DNA of 64,000 nucleotides from an uncultured bacterium (GTDB taxonomy: Bacteria; Verrucomicrobiota; Lentisphaeria; Victivallales; Victivallaceae). Position numbers and translations under genes: made by a program. The DNA is taken from positions 1 to 64,000 of the forward strand of contig URVC01000010.1 in NCBI GenBank assembly GCA_900551245.1. Direction: 5' to 3'. This document shows positions 1 through 9,289 of the stretch, piece after piece (position 1 is the stretch's first letter; each line of letters begins with the position of its first letter). Under the pieces are notes generated by a model. The model worked only from the letters and a program-made list of their open reading frames with translations. It did no database searches and had not been told where the DNA came from.

Positions 1-63
1 ACACGCCGCAAGCAGAAACCGCGAACGTCAGCTATTTATCATACCATCTCCTTTCGGCAACTA

Positions 64-91
64 ATTATACCCGGTTTTCCTCCGGATACAA
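64..91 (-). promoter_or_regulatory. Sigma-70-type promoter reading off the left edge
   Basis: On the minus strand a TTGTAT -35 (91-86) and a perfect TATAAT -10 (69-64) are separated by 16 bp. A strong AAGGAG SD follows at about 53-48. The two ATGs next to this SD (at 47 and 42) both reach a stop within five codons, so the gene served must begin farther left, or the transcript has a short leader ORF. The rest of 1-183 shows no gene. Confidence 0.45.
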
Positions 92-183
92 CATGGTTCG
101 GGAAAAAAGTCCAAAAAAGTCCGTTTTTATTGTTATGGTTTTGAAAAAATCGATAACCAAAAACATTTCCCTCCGGAAAAAGC

Positions 184-1731
184 TCAGCATCCCGAGCCGC
201 CGCGGTAGACGAATTCGCCGCCGATCAGGGTGAAGAGAATTCCGGAGGCGGGCGCGTACGGGTGGAGGAAGTCCGCTTGCCCGTCGATCGTCTCCGGACC
301 GAATGCGGAAAGATCAGCCGGTTTCCCCGGCGCAACCACCCCCGCGTCGGCGAGGCGGAAGATTCCGGCCGGCAGGCCGGTCACCTGCCGCACCGCCGCT
401 TCGATCGAACTGGACGCGTCGAGCCGGAGCCGCAGGAAGTGCGGCAGCGAACCGAAGGCGCGCGGATGGCAGCTCCCGAGCGAACCATCCGCCGGGCGGG
501 CGTTCTCGTCGCTGCCGCAGGCGCAGTAGTCGAGCGCGATGATCCGCCGGAGATTCTCTTCGGACATGCCGCGGAATCCGGCGGTGGTGCCCGCCGCGTC
601 GGCGGCGAGCAGACGGACGGCGACGGCCGCCGGAGGCAGTTTGCAGCGTGCCGCAATCCGGTCGAAGGTTTCGCCGCAGAACTCCGCCATGCCGGGCGCG
701 GAGGTCCCCACCAGACGGACTGTCGGCCACGAATCGGCGGGGCGCGCCTCGGCAAGTTCGTGTTCCAGCGTTTCGGCGGTGGCCGGGTCGGCGAGGCGGC
801 GTTCGATCGTCTCATCGTCGAGATCCTCCCATTCGCCCGGCAGGATGGTGCTGAGCTGGGTCATCGATTCGGTGTAGGGGTAGCGGTCGACGGTGAGCTC
901 CATCCCGCCGGCGCGCGCCTCTTCGAGCAGTGCGATGGCGCGGTCGAGCTTGTGCCAGTTCGCCCGCCCGGCGGTCTTGAAGTGGCTGATGTGCACCCGC
1001 CGCAGGCCGGCGCTCCGGGCTAGCTCGATGGTCTCCTCCAGCGATTCCAGAAGTTCGCGCCCCTCACTGCGCAGATGGGTGGCGTAGAGACTTCCCGCGC
1101 GGGCGAGGAGCTTCATCAGAAACAGCAGTTCGTCGCGGTCGGCGAACTTGCCCGGCACGTAGAGCAGTCCGGTGGAAAGGCCGGAGGCGCCCTGCTGCAG
1201 CGCGGTTTCGAGCAATTCCCCCATGCGATCGAATTCGGTTCCGGAAAGCGTCTTCTTCTCGTATCCGGCGACGGCGGCGCGCAAGGTGTTGTGGCCGCAG
1301 AGGGCGTGCATCCGGAGCCGCACATTCCGCGCGTTCAGCGCCTTCTGCCAGCCAGCGAAATCCTCCCAGTCCAGTTCGACGCCGTAGTTGCGGTAGAGTT
1401 CGGTCAGGTGGTCGCGGTTTTCGCCGGTGAGCGGAAAGGCGGAGAGGCCGCAGTTGCCGACGATTTCGCCGGTCACCCCCTGCGAAATCCGCCCGAATCC
1501 CTCCGGCGAGGCGAGGATCGAGAGGTCGGAGTGGCCGTGCGCGTCGAGAAATCCCGGCGCGAGAATCCGGCCGCCGAGATCGTGATGCTCCTCCGCCGCC
1601 GCGGAACCGAGAATCTCCGGCTCGACCGCCTGGACAAGCCCCTCCCGGACCAGCACCGCCGCGCGCCGCAACGGTGCGCCGGTGCCGTCCGCCAGCCAGA
1701 GGTTGCGGAAGAGTTTACTTGAGCAGTTCAT
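184..1731 (-). CDS. D-aminoacylase / N-acyl-D-amino-acid deacylase family amidohydrolase
   Basis: Metal-dependent amidohydrolase predicted to remove the acyl group from N-acyl-D-amino acids, probably cytoplasmic. The GFLDAHGHSD segment carries the HxH pair (His65, His67). It is followed by VGNCGLS with Cys94, equivalent to the metal-bridging cysteine of D-aminoacylases, and later by YATHLRSEG and HISHFKTAG with the expected histidines. The length, 515 residues, is normal for the family. I placed the start at the ATG at 1731 (MNCSSK), because the longer frame upstream only mirrors the next gene. This start lies inside the last codons of the debranching-enzyme gene, a 17-bp overlap that implies translational coupling. 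The true substrate (D-amino acid, creatinine-like or peptidoglycan-derived) cannot be told from sequence. Confidence 0.85.
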   Translation of the reverse strand: MNCSSKLFRNLWLADGTGAPLRRAAVLVREGLVQAVEPEILGSAAAEEHHDLGGRILAPGFLDAHGHSDLSILASPEGFGRISQGVTGEIVGNCGLSAFPLTGENRDHLTELYRNYGVELDWEDFAGWQKALNARNVRLRMHALCGHNTLRAAVAGYEKKTLSGTEFDRMGELLETALQQGASGLSTGLLYVPGKFADRDELLFLMKLLARAGSLYATHLRSEGRELLESLEETIELARSAGLRRVHISHFKTAGRANWHKLDRAIALLEEARAGGMELTVDRYPYTESMTQLSTILPGEWEDLDDETIERRLADPATAETLEHELAEARPADSWPTVRLVGTSAPGMAEFCGETFDRIAARCKLPPAAVAVRLLAADAAGTTAGFRGMSEENLRRIIALDYCACGSDENARPADGSLGSCHPRAFGSLPHFLRLRLDASSSIEAAVRQVTGLPAGIFRLADAGVVAPGKPADLSAFGPETIDGQADFLHPYAPASGILFTLIGGEFVYRGGSGC

Positions 1732-4700
1732 AGACACGGAAGAACTCCGACCCGCTCCACGCCTGAGCCGGACAACCGCCCTCGCGGTGGGGCGCGTCGC
1801 CGTCGGCGACCTCGGGCAGTTCCCCGGGGACGCCGCATTCAAAATATTCTGCCGCGGAGAGCAGCAGCGCCAGCGCCCGTTTCCGGGCCCGCCGCCCGCC
1901 GGTCAGCGCGAGCGCTTCGCAGTAGGCCGGGAAGGGCCAGCACCAGACCGTGCCGTTGTGGTAGGCCACCTTCCGTTCGGTGTCCTCCGGGCCGCAGTAG
2001 CGCCCGCGGTAGGGATGGGCCGGGTCGTTGAGCAGCCGCCCGTCCCGCTCAATCGGCAGCAGGTAGTGCACCGGCCGGTCGGCGAGACTGCGGATGCCGC
2101 CGGGCACCAGCAGTTCTTCGCAGGCGGCGAGGATGCGCCGCTGTCTGGCCCGGTCGGAGACCGCGCCGAGCGTGACCGCGAGAAGCTGATTGGGGCGGAT
2201 GTGGTCGTCGGGAACCGCTTCGGCGGCGGGGACCCCCGGCCGCGCATGGAGGCAGTCCGAACAGTTGCCGTTTTCGGTGCGGAAGAAGAGCGTCTCGATG
2301 CTCCGGCGGACCTGTTCGGCGAGGCGGCGGAACTCCGGCTCCTCCCGCCCGAGGAACTCCAGCGCGGCGTACCAGAGCGCCTGAATTTCAATCGGATACC
2401 CTTCGCGCGGAGTTCCGGCGGGGAAGTTCGTATCCATCCAGGTGAAGTGCGACGGGCTGAAGATGAGGCCGCTCTCCCGGTCCATCCGGATGCCGTTCGG
2501 CGTGCCGTTCTGGTAGTGACGGGCGATCGAGCGGAGCACCTCCCGGAGCGTCCGCCCGCCGCAGTCGGCGTCGAGCAGCGCGGCGGAACCGGCGGCGTCG
2601 ACGAAATCCCGCGCGGCGACGACAAGATAGAGCGGCGCGTCGCTGGTGTCGCGGTTGGCGTCGTCCAGCCCGCGGATCATGTTCGGAATCGTTCCGTTCC
2701 GTTCGAAACAGGCGAACTGACGGATGATCGCTTCGCATTCGGTGCGGAATCCCCCGGCGACGAGGCCGCGCAGCGCGATCAGCGTGTCGCGCCCCCAGTC
2801 GAGGAACCACGGGTAGCCCGCGATCACCGTGCTGAATTCATCGCGTTTGACCACGAACCGGCGCATGGCCGGCTCGAAGAGCTGGCGGGGCGGAACCGCT
2901 TCCGGCCACCGGCCTTCCTCCGGCCAGGTGCAGGGTTCTCCCTCCGGAGTTCCGGCGGGAACCGCTTCGGCGAAGAGACGGGCGCTTTCGCCGCCGCACA
3001 GCGGAATTTCGAAGTAGCCGGGGCTGAAGAGGTCGGTCTTGTTCTCCAGCCCGTAATAGCGCTCCGCCGGCAGATCGACGAGGTAGTACCACTCCGGCTG
3101 GGAGTGGAAGACGCCCCCTTCCGCACGGAGCCGCAGGGAGCGTTCCGCCGGGGTGAAGTCGAAGCCGTTCTCCAGCGGCCGGACCGCCGCCGGGAAGCGG
3201 TGTTCCGGGCCGGTGAACGCCTTGGTGACCTGATGGTTGATCCGGTCCTCGAGGTCGGGGCGCAGGATGATCGTCACCGGGGTCGCGTCGTCAAGTTCCC
3301 CCGGCCGTCCGCCGGAGTTGGACCGGCGGAACCGGAACTCCACCGCATCGCGGTCGAGCGCCATGGCGAACTCGATCTCCAGATCGGCCCGGCACCCCTG
3401 ACCTGCGGGGAGACGGAAGTGCCAGCGCGCCCGGTTGTCCGGGCCGGCCTGGAAGGCGGCCAGCGAATCGAGATCGATCGCCTGCGAATAGCCATTGATC
3501 GCCAGCCACGCCCGGCAGCGGGTGAACATCACATGCCGGTCGACCGGGTAGGAGGGGTTGATGTTGGCCGCGAGGATCGCTTCGTACTTGCTCTCGAGCC
3601 GGCCCCAGGCGGCGGAGAAGAGACTGACGCCGCCGCGGGAGTTCGCCCCGAACGCGTACCGGTTGCCGAGCTCATGCTCGACCCGTTCGCCGCCGAGGTG
3701 GATGCGGACCTTGCGGGGGTCCGGAAGCTGGAGAAGCTCTCCGCCGGTGCGGCGGATTGTACCGTCGGCGTCGAAACAGGTCATGTGAAGTTTCAGCAGC
3801 CGCGCTTTTTCCGCGCTGTTCTCCGGCAGCGGCAGCAGGACGATCTCCCGCCCGTCCGCCGCCTTGAGGCTGGTGCCGAAGGCGATGGTGCGGTTTTCAA
3901 AATGGATTTCCAGCCGGAAGCGGCCGCGGCTCTCCGCCAGCAGAATATCCCCCGGCGGGAGCATGACCCGGCGGCGCGGATCGAACGCTTCGCGCCAGTG
4001 GGTGAGCGGCGGCGGCTCCATCCCGGTGGCGGTGGCGGTGAATTTCTCCGGATCGGCCAGCATCGCTTCGCCGGGGGCGGGGATGGCGCCGGCGGTGAGG
4101 CCGCCGAGTTTGACCAGAATCCGCCGGGCCATCGCGTCGGCACGCTGACGCCGGACCCGTTCCGGTTCCCGGTTGACGGCCGGGGCGGGAATCCGGTAGT
4201 CGTCGAAGGCGATGCAGAGCGCTTCGCCCGGCTCCAGCGGCAGGGAGAGTTCGCCGAATTCGTGGCGGAAATTCACCCTGCGGTCGGAAAGAAGATCGCG
4301 GCCGGCGCCGTCCGGACAGCGCTCCGACGGCCAGTGCACCTCCGACGGGTGGTCGCAGTCGAGGTTGAGCAGCACCAGCAGTGTCTCGCCGCTCTCCGCA
4401 CGGCGGCAGGCGGCCAGCACGTTGCCCGGACCGGTCTGAATGAGTTCGATCCGGGAGCCCGGCTGGAAGGCGGGGTGGTCGGCGAGCAGGGTGTTGTAGC
4501 GCCGGATGGTGTCGACCAGATTGGGCGTCGCGCCCCAGTTGAGGCCGCCGCTGCCGTGGACGTCGATCTTCTCCTTCGCGAAAAATTCCGCGCCGTTGGC
4601 GAAGCCGAAGGCGCCGTTCTCCGCCAGCAGTGCCGCGACGGCGAAGCGCAGTTTCGCGTAGGTCTGCGACGTGGCGGCCAGCCGGTTGTTGTCGTGCGTC

Positions 4701-5923
4701 TCCGCAAAATTGATCAGGGTGCCGAACAGCCGGCTGCAGCGGTCCATGACCGGGAAATAGCCGGTGATCTGGTCGCGGGTATAGTTCTGAAACAGCTCCG
4801 AATACCCCCAGTTCAGCCCGGAGCTGCCGAGCAGCCGCTCCTGCAGTTTGAGCGGTCCGCCCAGCCCTTCGAGCAGGAACACCGTGTCGGGATACTCCTC
4901 GTGGACCCGGGCGACGATGTAGTCCCACGCCGCCTCCGGCAGCATGTATCCGGCGTCGCAGCGGAAGCCGTCCACTCCGCGGCGGCACCAGAAGAGGAAC
5001 ACCTTCGCCATCAGCTGCCGCACCTTCGGGTCGCGGTAGTCGAGCTTGCAGAGGTCCGCCCAGACCACGCCCCAGGCGCCGGGGCTTTCGAAGGTGCCGT
5101 CGGAGGAGCGGACGAAGTACTCCGGGTGTTCCCCCTGCAGTTTCGAGGCCCAGCCGGTGTGGTTGACCGGGATGTCCATGAAAATCCGTCCGTCCCGGGC
5201 GTGGACGGCGTCGACCAGTTCGCCGAACTGATCCAGCGGCGTCGCCTTGCGGTCGAACTCCGCCAGCGCCGGGTCGACGTTGAAGTAGTCCAGTGCGGCG
5301 AAGGGGCTCCCGTACAATCCCATTCTCCCGTAGGTGGTCGGGACCGGGTGGATCGGCAGCAGCTGAAGAATCCGGCAGCCGAGCGCGCCGAAGATGTGGT
5401 CGAGCTGTTTGATCAGCCCCCGGAAGGTGCCGGAGGGCGGCAGGACCGTGTATCCGGCCTGATCCAGTTCCGCCACGGCGGCGGGCTGGGGGAGGGAGTA
5501 TTCCCGTTCGAGGTTCGCCCCGAACTGCCGGACGAAGGCGCAGTAGACGGTGTTGGCGGTCAGTGCCGCGGCGCTCTCCACCTTGAGCCGGAAGTTCTCC
5601 CCTTCCGCCCACTCGATCGGGGCGCCGTCGTCGGGGATGAAGCAGCATTTCGCCTCGAAAATCCCCATCTGGGTCAGCGGCAGTTCCAGCGAGCGGCTGC
5701 CGTCCGGATTTTCCTGCAGTTCGACGTCGTGCCAGTCCAGCCCCGCGGGCGGGCGGCCGTGTTCGGCAAATTCCACAATTTCACTGCGGCGGATGTGGGC
5801 GCGGCCGAGGTTGGTGCGGACGACCGCTTTCCCTTTCCGTTCCGGTGCGACGCCCTCCAGGTGGAAGGTGACGGTTTCTCCGGCGTAAAAGATGTTCCGG
5901 GCGGGTATGATGCTCTGACGCAT
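1715..5923 (-). CDS. GH13 alpha-amylase / glycogen debranching enzyme (amylo-alpha-1,6-glucosidase) fusion
   Basis: A 1402-residue two-part enzyme for glycogen or alpha-glucan breakdown. An N-terminal beta-domain is followed by a GH13 barrel with all four signature regions: DIPVNH (Asp250, His255), GVDGFRCDA (nucleophile Asp323), FLLEG (acid Glu352) and ETHDNN (His410-Asp411). A bacterial/archaeal debranching-enzyme domain follows, with DWGRD near residue 1040, NGTIPN, and YHNGTVWCW near 1320, typical of the (alpha/alpha)6 glucosidase domain. The order transferase-like GH13 then glucosidase resembles eukaryotic bifunctional debranching enzymes. There is no signal peptide, so it is probably cytoplasmic. 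The start at 5923 gives MRQSIIPARN. Its stop codon lies inside the downstream amidohydrolase gene. Catalytic residues are intact in both halves, as far as can be read. Confidence 0.9.
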   Translation of the reverse strand: MRQSIIPARNIFYAGETVTFHLEGVAPERKGKAVVRTNLGRAHIRRSEIVEFAEHGRPPAGLDWHDVELQENPDGSRSLELPLTQMGIFEAKCCFIPDDGAPIEWAEGENFRLKVESAAALTANTVYCAFVRQFGANLEREYSLPQPAAVAELDQAGYTVLPPSGTFRGLIKQLDHIFGALGCRILQLLPIHPVPTTYGRMGLYGSPFAALDYFNVDPALAEFDRKATPLDQFGELVDAVHARDGRIFMDIPVNHTGWASKLQGEHPEYFVRSSDGTFESPGAWGVVWADLCKLDYRDPKVRQLMAKVFLFWCRRGVDGFRCDAGYMLPEAAWDYIVARVHEEYPDTVFLLEGLGGPLKLQERLLGSSGLNWGYSELFQNYTRDQITGYFPVMDRCSRLFGTLINFAETHDNNRLAATSQTYAKLRFAVAALLAENGAFGFANGAEFFAKEKIDVHGSGGLNWGATPNLVDTIRRYNTLLADHPAFQPGSRIELIQTGPGNVLAACRRAESGETLLVLLNLDCDHPSEVHWPSERCPDGAGRDLLSDRRVNFRHEFGELSLPLEPGEALCIAFDDYRIPAPAVNREPERVRRQRADAMARRILVKLGGLTAGAIPAPGEAMLADPEKFTATATGMEPPPLTHWREAFDPRRRVMLPPGDILLAESRGRFRLEIHFENRTIAFGTSLKAADGREIVLLPLPENSAEKARLLKLHMTCFDADGTIRRTGGELLQLPDPRKVRIHLGGERVEHELGNRYAFGANSRGGVSLFSAAWGRLESKYEAILAANINPSYPVDRHVMFTRCRAWLAINGYSQAIDLDSLAAFQAGPDNRARWHFRLPAGQGCRADLEIEFAMALDRDAVEFRFRRSNSGGRPGELDDATPVTIILRPDLEDRINHQVTKAFTGPEHRFPAAVRPLENGFDFTPAERSLRLRAEGGVFHSQPEWYYLVDLPAERYYGLENKTDLFSPGYFEIPLCGGESARLFAEAVPAGTPEGEPCTWPEEGRWPEAVPPRQLFEPAMRRFVVKRDEFSTVIAGYPWFLDWGRDTLIALRGLVAGGFRTECEAIIRQFACFERNGTIPNMIRGLDDANRDTSDAPLYLVVAARDFVDAAGSAALLDADCGGRTLREVLRSIARHYQNGTPNGIRMDRESGLIFSPSHFTWMDTNFPAGTPREGYPIEIQALWYAALEFLGREEPEFRRLAEQVRRSIETLFFRTENGNCSDCLHARPGVPAAEAVPDDHIRPNQLLAVTLGAVSDRARQRRILAACEELLVPGGIRSLADRPVHYLLPIERDGRLLNDPAHPYRGRYCGPEDTERKVAYHNGTVWCWPFPAYCEALALTGGRRARKRALALLLSAAEYFECGVPGELPEVADGDAPHREGGCPAQAWSGSEFFRVYELLK

Positions 5924-6048
5924 GGTGGATTCCTGCTCTCTGAATCGTGGCTCCTGTTTTGCGTCATAATATAGCGTTCCGGAGGAAAAAATAAAGTAAT
6001 AGTTCCGGTTTTCACTTTAAAAAAATACAAATTGAATTATATTATAAG

Positions 6049-6064
6049 GGCGGCGTCCGCCGCC
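6049..6064 (+). other. GC hairpin in the leader of the protease gene
   Basis: GGCGGC-gtcc-GCCGCC is a perfect 6-bp inverted repeat about 36 bp upstream of the protease start. The sequence before it (about 5990-6048) is AT-rich and contains TATATT/TTATAA elements that could serve promoters in both directions, but no clear -35/-10 pair could be fixed. Confidence 0.35.
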
Positions 6065-6099
6065 GGAACTCATGTCTCAAGATAAGGATCATCACGATT

Positions 6100-8325
6100 A
6101 TGTATAGAAAACTCACCACAGGAATCCTGTTATTCGCCATCGGGATCGCAGGTGCGGTCTCCGCCCTTCTTCTGCGGCCGGCGGAGCTTTCCGCCGCGGA
6201 GGTCCGCGTCACCCCCGCCCGCCGGAACTCCGATGGAAACCGCGAAGAGGAACTTCGGCTGATTGCGCAGATGACGGCACAGCTTTTCGCGGCCAGCCAC
6301 TACCGGAAACAGCCGCTCGACGAGAATCTTTCCGAACGGCTGTTCGACGAGTATTTCGACTCGCTCGACCCCAACCGGATGTTTTTTACTCAGAAAGATG
6401 TCGAAAAGTTCGCGCCGTTCCGCCGTTCCCTGGCCGCGGCGCTCCGGCGCGGCGACACCTCGTTCGCCTTTCAGGTCTATGACCTGTACCGGGAACGGAA
6501 CCGGGAATTTCGCTCGTTCGCTGAAAAACGGTTGAAGGAGCCGTTCGATTTCACAGTCGACGAGGCCTATGTCACCGACCGGCGCAAACTGGCGCGCCCC
6601 GTGGACCATGCCGCGCTGGAGAAGCTCTGGGAACAGCGGCTCAAGAACGACATCCTCTACTACCGGCTTTTCGATCGCGCGATCGAAGAGGCGGAAAAGG
6701 AGGAGAAGGCGAAGAAGGCAAAGAACGCTTCCGCTGACGACAAGAAGGCGAGCGAGGATGCGGCCCGCCGCGAGGTCGCGAAGAAGTGGGCCGGCAAAAC
6801 CCCCGCCGAAAAGGTGCTTAAGCGGCTCCGCGACATCACCAATTCGCTGGAAAACTCCGACCGGATCGACATCCTCGGGCTCTACCTCAACGCGCTGGCG
6901 CAGGTTTACGGCCCCCATTCGAACTACCTCTCCCCCAAGCTGGACGAGGATTTTGAGATCGGCATGAAGCTCTCGCTCACCGGCATCGGCGCCACGCTGA
7001 CCAGTGACGACGGCTACATCAAGATCGTCGCGATCGTGCCGGGCGGCCCCGCCGCGCTCGACGGGCGGCTCAAGGTCGAGGACCGCATCATCGCCGTCAC
7101 CCAGGAGAACGGCGACACCGTCGATGTGATCGACATGCCGGTCGACAAGGCGGTCAAGTACATCCGCGGCCCCAAGGACAGCAAGGTGACGCTGACCGTC
7201 CTCTCCGGCGAAAAGGGCCGGAATGCCGTTCCGGAGAACATCACCATCACCCGCGACACCGTCAAGCTGGTCGAGAGCGAGGCCAAGGGCGAAGTGCGTT
7301 CGATCAAGCGCCCGGACGGCAAGGGCGAGCTCAAGGTCGGCGTGATCACCCTGCCGAGTTTCTACATGGACTTCGACGCCGCCTACCGTGGCGACCCGAA
7401 CTACAAGAGCTGCACCCGCGATGTGAAGCGGATTCTGGAGAAGTTCAACAAGGAAAAGGTCGATGCGGTCGTCATGGATATGCGCCGCAACGGCGGCGGC
7501 AGTCTCCCCGAAGCGATCACGTTGAGCGGGCTTTTCATCAAGACCGGCCCGGTGGTGCAGATCCGCACCGGCGACCGCCGGATTCAGGTGAAGTCCGACA
7601 ACGATCCGGAGATCGCCTACGCCGGGCCGCTGGTGATTCTGACCAGCAAACTTTCCGCCTCCGCGGCGGAGATCTTCACTGCGGCGCTGCGCGACTGCGG
7701 CCGGGCGCTGGTGGTCGGCGACAGCCGCACCTTCGGCAAGGGGACGGTGCTCGACGTGGTTCCGCTGGAGCGGTATCTGAAATTCGTCGGCCGGGATTTC
7801 CCCGCCGGTTCCGCCACCTACGAGACCGCGATGTTCTACCGGACCGCGGGCGGCTCCGTCCAGCAGCTCGGCATCGAGCCGGACATTCAGCTGCCGTCGC
7901 TCACGGAGCATATGGAGGTCGGCGAAATGTTCATGGACAATCACCTGCCGTGGGATTCGATCAAGCCGGTCCGGCGCGAGATTGTCAACCCCGGACTTTC
8001 CGCTTATCTGCCCGCGTTGAAGGCCGCGTCCGAAAAGCGGATTGCGGCGGACCCCGAATATCAGACGCTCCTGCGGCGGATCGATCTTTTCAAGCGCTAC
8101 AAGGACCGCAAGGAGGTCTCGCTCAACGAGGCGAAGCGGTGGAAGGAGTACCGCGAGGAGAAGGAGATTCAGGATGCCTCCGAGCGGCTCTACGAGGAGC
8201 AGGCCGGAATCTCCGGGAAATCCGATGCCGCCAAGTTCGACCCGGTTCTCAACGAGGCGGTCCATATCGCCGGGGATCTCTGCAGCGCGGAAGCCGCGGC
8301 GGCGGAAACCGCCCGCCGCAAATAA
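6100..8325 (+). CDS. prc: C-terminal (tail-specific) processing protease, S41A
   Basis: Periplasmic protease of the Prc/Tsp type that degrades or trims proteins from their C-terminus. The N-terminus (MYRKLTTGILLFAIGIAG) is a signal peptide or anchor. A long helical region with a charged Lys/Glu/Ala stretch (about residues 200-230) precedes a PDZ domain near 285-375. The S41 catalytic core has the nucleophile Ser521 in KLSASAAEIF and the general base Lys547 in TFGKGTV. A C-terminal helical domain ends at 741 residues, close to the 680-700 of E. coli Prc. The start is the ATG at 6100, preceded by AAGGAT. A strong terminator follows, and the next gene converges on it. The catalytic dyad is intact. 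Confidence 0.93.
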   Translation: MYRKLTTGILLFAIGIAGAVSALLLRPAELSAAEVRVTPARRNSDGNREEELRLIAQMTAQLFAASHYRKQPLDENLSERLFDEYFDSLDPNRMFFTQKDVEKFAPFRRSLAAALRRGDTSFAFQVYDLYRERNREFRSFAEKRLKEPFDFTVDEAYVTDRRKLARPVDHAALEKLWEQRLKNDILYYRLFDRAIEEAEKEEKAKKAKNASADDKKASEDAARREVAKKWAGKTPAEKVLKRLRDITNSLENSDRIDILGLYLNALAQVYGPHSNYLSPKLDEDFEIGMKLSLTGIGATLTSDDGYIKIVAIVPGGPAALDGRLKVEDRIIAVTQENGDTVDVIDMPVDKAVKYIRGPKDSKVTLTVLSGEKGRNAVPENITITRDTVKLVESEAKGEVRSIKRPDGKGELKVGVITLPSFYMDFDAAYRGDPNYKSCTRDVKRILEKFNKEKVDAVVMDMRRNGGGSLPEAITLSGLFIKTGPVVQIRTGDRRIQVKSDNDPEIAYAGPLVILTSKLSASAAEIFTAALRDCGRALVVGDSRTFGKGTVLDVVPLERYLKFVGRDFPAGSATYETAMFYRTAGGSVQQLGIEPDIQLPSLTEHMEVGEMFMDNHLPWDSIKPVRREIVNPGLSAYLPALKAASEKRIAADPEYQTLLRRIDLFKRYKDRKEVSLNEAKRWKEYREEKEIQDASERLYEEQAGISGKSDAAKFDPVLNEAVHIAGDLCSAEAAAAETARRK

Positions 8326-8343
8326 CCGCCCGCCGGCCGGAAT

Positions 8344-8389
8344 CGCCGCCGCATCCTCCGTTTCTCCGGGGTGCGGCGGCGTTTTGTTT
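8344..8389 (+). terminator. Terminator of the prc gene
   Basis: A 13-bp stem (8344-8356 with 8369-8381, one G:T wobble) is followed by TTTTGTTT. It lies 18 bp after the protease stop codon. Confidence 0.85.
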
Positions 8390-8420
8390 CCCCGGATTCT
8401 CTGTCGGATCCTGGAGGGAA

Positions 8421-8457
8421 AACAAACGGGCGGAACTCGGTTCAGAGTTCCGCCCGT
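8421..8457 (-). terminator. Terminator of the small lipoprotein gene
   Basis: A perfect 13-bp inverted repeat (8426-8438 with 8445-8457, 6-nt loop) is followed on the minus strand by TTGTTTT. It sits back to back with the prc terminator between two convergent genes. Confidence 0.8.
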
Positions 8458-8482
8458 ACTGGGAATCAGACGAAAGAATGCG

Positions 8483-9070
8483 TTATTTTTTCTCCCCGCT
8501 GCCGGTTTCCGCGGCGGCCGGCTTTTCCGGCTCCAGGGTCTTCTCACTCGCCGCTTTCTCTTCCGTCTTTGCCTCCTTGGCCGTTTCGGCGGGGATGGTG
8601 TCGGGGCGGTATTTCAGAAACTCCGCCTTGAGAACCCGGCGGTAGCGGAAGATCGGCCCCGTGTCGCTCGGCGTGCCGCGGACGTTGCCGTATGTAAGAT
8701 CGACGTCGCGGTAGATGGCGCGCCAGCTCGGCGAGGAGTCATCGTAATCGAATGCGCTCATGTACAGAGGATTGGTGTTTTTCCCGGAGGAGCTGCGCAC
8801 CACCTCCTGCGAGGTGATGAGAACCGCGTCGGCGCCGACCGATTCGGCTTCCGAAAGGAGTTTTTCCTCCAGCCGGTCGCGGCTGACATCCATGTAATCG
8901 CCGGAGACGACCGCCTTGCCCATCACCTGGTAGGACTGCTTGATTTTCGCCTTGTCGGTGAACATCTTGACCGAAGCGGAGGGTTCCGCTTCCCGAACCC
9001 CGTCGTATTCAAACGAAACGCAGCCGCACAGCATCACCGCCAGCGCCGCCAGTGCCGGTACCATCTTCAT
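8483..9070 (-). CDS. Small predicted lipoprotein of unknown function
   Basis: A 195-residue protein with a signal peptide and a lipobox-like LCGC ending at Cys17, so probably anchored in a membrane facing the periplasm. The middle part (residues 25-150) has the pattern of stress-type lipoproteins: a conserved VMGKAVVSGDYMDVSRDRLEEKLL segment in two pieces, then GADAVLITSQE. The tail from about 160 is Lys/Glu/Ala/Pro-rich and probably disordered. The start ATG at 9070 has a good SD (CAGGAG) 8 nt upstream, and a clear promoter precedes it. The family was not recognised by name. It is monocistronic, bounded by its own promoter and terminator. Confidence 0.75.
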   Translation of the reverse strand: MKMVPALAALAVMLCGCVSFEYDGVREAEPSASVKMFTDKAKIKQSYQVMGKAVVSGDYMDVSRDRLEEKLLSEAESVGADAVLITSQEVVRSSSGKNTNPLYMSAFDYDDSSPSWRAIYRDVDLTYGNVRGTPSDTGPIFRYRRVLKAEFLKYRPDTIPAETAKEAKTEEKAASEKTLEPEKPAAAETGSGEKK

Positions 9071-9113
9071 CGTTCTTGCTCCTGAAAGTATCTCCTGTTG
9101 ATGTACGACTGTT

Positions 9114-9142
9114 AAATTAGCCGGGTTGGCGGTTTTTTTCAA
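9114..9142 (-). promoter_or_regulatory. Promoter of the small lipoprotein gene
   Basis: Minus-strand TTGAAA (9142-9137), 17-bp spacer, TAATTT (9119-9114), about 44 bp upstream of the start codon. Confidence 0.65.
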
Positions 9143-9162
9143 ATCAAAACCGCGAAAACATG

Positions 9163-9191
9163 TTGATTTTAGCTCCGGATTGAAGTATCTT
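9163..9191 (+). promoter_or_regulatory. Promoter of dapA
   Basis: TTGATT (9163-9168), 17-bp spacer, TATCTT (9186-9191). This leaves a leader of about 90 nt before the dapA start, in which no known riboswitch was recognised. Confidence 0.6.
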
Positions 9192-9289
9192 ATGAAAAAG
9201 AATTGCGGATCCGCGGAAGGGTCCGTGCAGGAGATCAGCGGAAACCGCCGCGGGCGGTTCCATGCCGGAATAGCGAAGGAGCGTTGAAA

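Noticed and set aside
1682..5974. A 1430-codon open frame on the plus strand opposite the debranching-enzyme gene
   Set aside because: It mirrors a real gene in a GC-rich genome, its product is Arg/Glu/Val-rich with no domain, and the minus-strand frame has all catalytic motifs.
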